Source of the DNA: JAFTYR01 sp964571375
Lineage (GTDB): Bacteria; Pseudomonadota; Gammaproteobacteria; Burkholderiales; Burkholderiaceae_F
Direction: 5' to 3'
Assembly: GCA_964571375.1 (NCBI GenBank)
Contig: CAZNBL010000056.1
Location: 1-8,318 of the forward strand
Length of the DNA stretch: 8,318 nt
Part shown: in pieces, positions 5,627 through 8,318 of the stretch
Numbering within the stretch: position 1 is the first letter of the stretch
Layout: each line of letters starts with the position of its first letter
Position numbers and translations under genes: made by a program
The notes under the pieces: model-generated
Database searches by the model: none
The model's input: only the letters and a program-made list of their open reading frames with translations
What the model was told of the DNA's origin: nothing

Positions 5627-6532
5627 TTATTGATTGCTTTCGGCGGCTTTGGCTTTATTGATTGCCTTTACTGCATTGATTTCCTTCTTGGTAAACCAGC
5701 TTGCAGAAAAGCCCGATACCACAATGATGACCATGCCGATCACGACCGTGGCGGTAACCGCTTCATGGAAGACAATTTCGCCCACGATGGTGGAAAAGAG
5801 AATGATGGTGTAAAGCAGTGCGCCCGAGAGCACCATATTGCCGCGGCTGAAAGCCATGGTAAGCGTAATCTGACCGAAGGTGGCACAAAGGCAGAGACCG
5901 AGAATCCAGGGAAGGTTTTCTGCCGACCACGGCGTGAAACCGCCGGTGACTGCAACGGCTGCGGTACCGCAGAGGGTGCCTGCGAGCATCAGATAAAGCA
6001 TGATGCGGCCTTCGGGTTCGTGGAAGGTGCCGAGTCTTTTGACAAAGCCGGTGGCCAATGCCGCACCGCCGCCCGCCAGGAGGCCGACGCCCGCGGCAAA
6101 GTATTCATGCGGCTGAATGGTGGGGCCGAGCAGCGTAATGACACCGATAAAGCCGAACACCAGGGAAGCGATCAGGCCCCAGTTGATGCGGGCGTGTTTG
6201 CGCAGCGAATTGCAGACTACGAACATCCCGAGAAAGAGCGGCGAGGTGTAGTTAAGCGTCATGGCAAGACCTAGATTCAAATGCGAGATCGAGTAGATTC
6301 CCGCCACAATCGCAACGGTACCGGCGATCGATCGGACGGCGTGATCCCAGGGATGATGAGAGTGAATCGTGATTCCCTTCCAGTGCATGTAGCAGAAGAT
6401 CAGGATCAGACCGAAAATCGAGCGGTAGAAAAGAATCTGCCAGGAGCCGACACCGGCTTCACCTGCAAATTTGATACAGGTGCCGTACATGGCGTAGAAA
6501 AGCGCCGAAACAAGCATCCAAAGTGACTGCAT
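5627..6532 (-). CDS. EamA/DMT-superfamily membrane transporter
   Basis: Integral inner-membrane protein of 301 residues with about ten predicted hydrophobic segments, the size and two-fold repeat layout of the 10-TMS drug/metabolite transporters (EamA, RhaT-like). Visible family traits are the first helix QSLWMLVSALFYAMYGTCIKF, the loop FYRSIFGLILIF, the segment LNLGLAMTLNYTSPLFLGMF at the end of the first half, and a matching late segment with FSRGNMVLSGALLYTIILFS. The C-terminal 20 residues are charged and probably cytoplasmic. Substrate is unknown; relatives move amino acids, S-adenosylmethionine or other metabolites. I chose ATG at 6532 because it begins directly at the first helix; a TTG at 6604 in the same frame would add a hydrophilic 24-residue extension lacking family precedent. 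AGAAGG lies about 14 bases upstream of the chosen ATG, longer than ideal. It is the first gene of the minus-strand cluster. Confidence 0.88.
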   Translation of the reverse strand: MQSLWMLVSALFYAMYGTCIKFAGEAGVGSWQILFYRSIFGLILIFCYMHWKGITIHSHHPWDHAVRSIAGTVAIVAGIYSISHLNLGLAMTLNYTSPLFLGMFVVCNSLRKHARINWGLIASLVFGFIGVITLLGPTIQPHEYFAAGVGLLAGGGAALATGFVKRLGTFHEPEGRIMLYLMLAGTLCGTAAVAVTGGFTPWSAENLPWILGLCLCATFGQITLTMAFSRGNMVLSGALLYTIILFSTIVGEIVFHEAVTATVVIGMVIIVVSGFSASWFTKKEINAVKAINKAKAAESNQ

Positions 6533-6637
6533 AACCGTTGTTTCAACCTTCTTAAATCTTTTTGAGAAACTTATCCGTCCATTGTAGCCGTTTGGCTCTG
6601 TCAAACCTAGTTTCGGATAGCAAATTTCCCCGTCTTT

Positions 6638-6657
6638 GCCCGTCCGGCGGGCGTTTT
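6638..6657 (+). other. GC-rich hairpin followed by TTTT in oxidase leader
   Basis: GCCCG (6638-6642) pairs with CGGGC (6648-6652) around a TCCGG loop, followed by GTTTTAAAA. It looks like a weak terminator or attenuator on the plus strand, but no gene ends upstream on that strand. It would matter only if the oxidase promoter lies before it. Confidence 0.35.
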
Positions 6658-6671
6658 AAAAGGTATCCCGA

Positions 6672-6689
6672 AAAACGGAGAGCCGTTTT
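6672..6689 (+). other. Hairpin overlapping the candidate ribosome binding site of the FAD oxidase gene
   Basis: AAAACGG (6672-6678) pairs perfectly with CCGTTTT (6683-6689) around an AGAG loop. The only good Shine-Dalgarno-like GGAG (6677-6680) has its two G in the stem and AG in the loop, so folding could limit ribosome access. The spacing from GGAG to ATG 6702 is long (21 bases), and to TTG 6693 it is 12. Confidence 0.45.
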
Positions 6690-6701
6690 ATCTTGGATAG
6701 A

Positions 6702-8150
6702 ATGGAAAAAAACAGCAACTCTTTCATACCCTTCGAAATGACATTAAAACAAGACTGGAAAGAAGCGCTTGCCGAGATTGTCGGCATCAATCACGTCATC
6801 GACGATCCCGAGCTCTACGGCCCTTATATCGACGACTTTACCGATCACTATAAATCCGCGCCTCTTGCGGTTGTCCGTCCCGCAACCGTCGAAGAGGTAA
6901 GCCGAATCGTCGCCTGGTGTGCGGCAAATAAAGTGGCCGTGGTCACTCAGGGAGGCAATACCGGTTTGACGGGTGCTGCGAGTACGTCGGTGCCTGAAGC
7001 GGAAATCGTGCTTTCGATGAGACGCCTTAAAGGGCTTATCGCTGCCGATCCCGCCAACAATACGATCTCGGTTTATGCCGGTACGACTTTGGCCGAAGTT
7101 CAGCAGTATGCCGAAGACTGCGGCCGACTCTTTCCGCTCTCATTTGCGGCCGAGGGGAACGCTACGATCGGCGGGTGTGCGGCCTGTAACGCGGGCGGTG
7201 TTGCGGTACTGCGCTACGGTACGACGCGGGAAATGGTTTTGGGTATCGAAGCCGTACTGCCCGACGGCCGTATTTGGAACGGTATGCAGTCGCTGCGGAA
7301 AGACAACACCGGGTACGACTTAAAGGACCTCTTTATCGGGTCCGAAGGTACCCTGGGTGTTATTACCGCCTTGGTACTCAAGCTGCAGCCGAAGCCGCAG
7401 GAAAAGGAAACGGCTTTTGCTTGCGTGGAGTCTCCGTCTAAAGCGGTCGAACTCTTAAATCTTGCACAGGGTATGGCTGCCAGTGCCCTTACGGCATTTG
7501 AACTTATCAGTGCCGCCCCGATTTCCCGTGTTGTAAAGAACCTGCCGGATATTCCGGTGCCGCCTTTGGATGATTCGCCCTGGGTTGTGCTGATGGAACT
7601 CTCTTTTGATCTCAAGCCCGAAGGCTCTCCTATCGAGGCGATTCTTGAAAGTGCTTTTGAAAAGGAAATCGTGACCGACGCGGTGATCGCTCAGTCGCAG
7701 ACTCAGCAGAAAGAGTTCTGGCACGTCAGAGAATCCATTCCGCTTGCCGACCGAACCGAAGGCGGCTCAATCCACAGTGACGTAAGTCTGCCGATTTCGA
7801 AGATTCCGGAATTTTTAGACGTGACGAGTAAGAAGATCACCTCGGCTTACCCTTGGATCGGCGAATCGGTTTACGGTCATTTGGGTGACGGCAATCTCCA
7901 CTATAACTTTGTGAGTTCCTCGGATCCGACACTGACTTATACCCATGAAGAGGGGATTCGGGCCATTTTGTACGGGGAAGTCGCCGCCTTTGAGGGTAGT
8001 ATTTCTGCCGAGCATGGTATCGGACAGCTCAAGCTGGAGCATAATTACGCATTAAAGAGCGCAATTGATTTCGAGCTGATGCAGCGTATCAAGGATGCAT
8101 TCGATCCGCTGGGTATCATGAATCCCGGAAAAATGCTGCGGAAGCGATAA
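6702..8150 (+). CDS. FAD-linked D-2-hydroxyacid dehydrogenase/oxidase (GlcD / D-lactate dehydrogenase-like)
   Basis: Flavoprotein of the PCMH/VAO superfamily, 482 residues, oxidising a D-2-hydroxyacid such as D-lactate, glycolate or D-2-hydroxyglutarate and passing electrons to a membrane or electron-transfer acceptor. The FAD-binding domain spans about 35-225: RPATVEEVSRIVAW (59-72), the pyrophosphate loop QGGNTGLTGA (83-92), GGCAACNAGG (157-166) and FIGSEGTLGVIT (211-222). The FAD-oxidase C domain shows VRESIP with Arg343 (likely carboxylate binding), GHLGDGNLHYN (392-402, metal-ligand His393 and His400), SAEHGIG (435-441, Glu437) and C-terminal MNPGKML. Exact substrate cannot be told from these motifs. 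ATG 6702 is chosen; in-frame TTG at 6693 adds three residues. The gene is followed after 11 bases by an asparaginase-like gene, so they are likely an operon. Confidence 0.92.
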   Translation: MEKNSNSFIPFEMTLKQDWKEALAEIVGINHVIDDPELYGPYIDDFTDHYKSAPLAVVRPATVEEVSRIVAWCAANKVAVVTQGGNTGLTGAASTSVPEAEIVLSMRRLKGLIAADPANNTISVYAGTTLAEVQQYAEDCGRLFPLSFAAEGNATIGGCAACNAGGVAVLRYGTTREMVLGIEAVLPDGRIWNGMQSLRKDNTGYDLKDLFIGSEGTLGVITALVLKLQPKPQEKETAFACVESPSKAVELLNLAQGMAASALTAFELISAAPISRVVKNLPDIPVPPLDDSPWVVLMELSFDLKPEGSPIEAILESAFEKEIVTDAVIAQSQTQQKEFWHVRESIPLADRTEGGSIHSDVSLPISKIPEFLDVTSKKITSAYPWIGESVYGHLGDGNLHYNFVSSSDPTLTYTHEEGIRAILYGEVAAFEGSISAEHGIGQLKLEHNYALKSAIDFELMQRIKDAFDPLGIMNPGKMLRKR

Positions 8151-8152
8151 AC

Positions 8153-8156
8153 GAGG
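8153..8156 (+). promoter_or_regulatory. Ribosome binding site of the asparaginase-like gene
   Basis: GAGG lies 5 bases before ATG 8162, within the 11-base gap after the oxidase stop. It supports this start and coupled expression with the oxidase gene. Confidence 0.65.
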
Positions 8157-8161
8157 TTGTT

Positions 8162-8318
8162 ATGGTAAAAGCAAAGAAAACCGCCGAAAAGGAATTGCCG
8201 GTCGAACCGGTCGCCGTTGAAGATATTTCCGAAGAAGTTCTCGATGACGGCTATTTGGACATTATGGAAGACAAGACGGTCGTGATTTACGCCGTCGGCG
8301 GCACCATTGCTATGAAGG
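8162..8318 (+). CDS. L-asparaginase-like protein, N-terminal fragment (cut by window end)
   Basis: Fifty-two residues are visible. The first 38 form a charged, Lys/Glu-rich extension, then TVVIYAVGGTIAMK starts the asparaginase/glutaminase fold. GGTIA (46-50) carries the nucleophilic Thr48 equivalent to Thr12 of E. coli AnsB. The usual preceding Thr of the TGGTIA signature is Val45 here. The family hydrolyses asparagine (some members glutamine or aspartyl-tRNA substrates) to aspartate and ammonia. There is no signal peptide in the visible part, which argues for a cytoplasmic enzyme. Subtype cannot be decided from the fragment. It has a good ribosome binding site and likely shares a transcript with the FAD oxidase gene. 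Confidence 0.75.
   Translation, partial: MVKAKKTAEKELPVEPVAVEDISEEVLDDGYLDIMEDKTVVIYAVGGTIAMK

Larger units (their letters stand above)
6533..6701. promoter_or_regulatory. Divergent promoter region between transporter and FAD oxidase genes
   Basis: These 169 bases must carry promoters for both directions. On the minus strand TACAAT (6586-6581) is a good -10 candidate, with a weak TAGGTT at the right distance (17 bases). A perfect TTGACA (6604-6599) is only 12 bases away, too close to pair with it. On the plus strand two hairpins precede the oxidase start. Confidence 0.4.

Noticed and set aside
6581..6604. TTGACA and TACAAT on the minus strand as a sigma70 promoter for the transporter
   Set aside because: The two hexamers are 12 bases apart, far from the required 16-18. 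TACAAT may still be a -10 with a weak TAGGTT, noted under the intergenic region.
6533..6604. Longer transporter starting at TTG 6604
   Set aside because: The extra 24 residues are hydrophilic, overlap promoter-like sequence, and would precede what looks like the natural first transmembrane helix.
1..8318. Mobile elements, CRISPR arrays, tRNA or rRNA genes
   Set aside because: I saw no transposase-like frame, no regularly spaced repeats, no cloverleaf-capable sequence with a GGTTCGA-type T arm, and no rRNA-like stretch.

Overview
The window reads as ordinary chromosomal DNA of a Gram-negative proteobacterium with moderate GC. The ArgG sequence is of the long E. coli-like type, and PepA keeps the E. 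coli metal and catalytic residues at a constant offset of nine. My best guess is a betaproteobacterium of the Burkholderiales, possibly a Sutterellaceae-like gut organism. That placement is inferred from protein flavour and codon use, not from a marker gene.

Layout. Bases 1-85 hold the 5' end of an unidentified minus-strand gene, divergent from argG (324-1643, +), which makes argininosuccinate synthase of arginine biosynthesis. argG is followed by a GC-rich hairpin and a strong intrinsic terminator. A roughly 220-base noncoding stretch with several inverted repeats then leads to a plus-strand gene at 1961-2551. It encodes a basic Gly/Arg/Lys arm, a ribbon-helix-helix-like segment and a C-terminal domain resembling UmuD/LexA (S24). 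The apparent catalytic Ser is kept, but the position of the catalytic Lys is Gly. Its stop codon overlaps tail-to-tail with a minus-strand cluster. In transcription order that cluster is an EamA/DMT membrane transporter (5627-6532), leucyl aminopeptidase pepA (4123-5595, GTG start), a threonine-aldolase-like PLP enzyme (3045-4082) and a PNPOx-like split-barrel flavoprotein (2548-3048). The last two overlap by ATGA. An intrinsic terminator lies between pepA and the aldolase gene, so the cluster is probably not one uniform transcript.

Divergent from the transporter, across about 170 bases that contain two hairpins, are an FAD-linked 2-hydroxyacid oxidase/dehydrogenase (6702-8150, +) and, 11 bases after it, the start of an L-asparaginase-like gene cut by the window end.

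Taken together the genes suggest amino acid and peptide metabolism: peptide trimming (PepA), threonine or allo-threonine cleavage, asparagine deamidation, 2-hydroxyacid oxidation, arginine synthesis and a possible metabolite exporter. I see no tRNA, rRNA, CRISPR array, transposase or phage structural gene. The item most worth follow-up is the RHH plus degenerate-S24 protein with an inverted repeat upstream, a candidate autoregulated repressor that may have lost self-cleavage.
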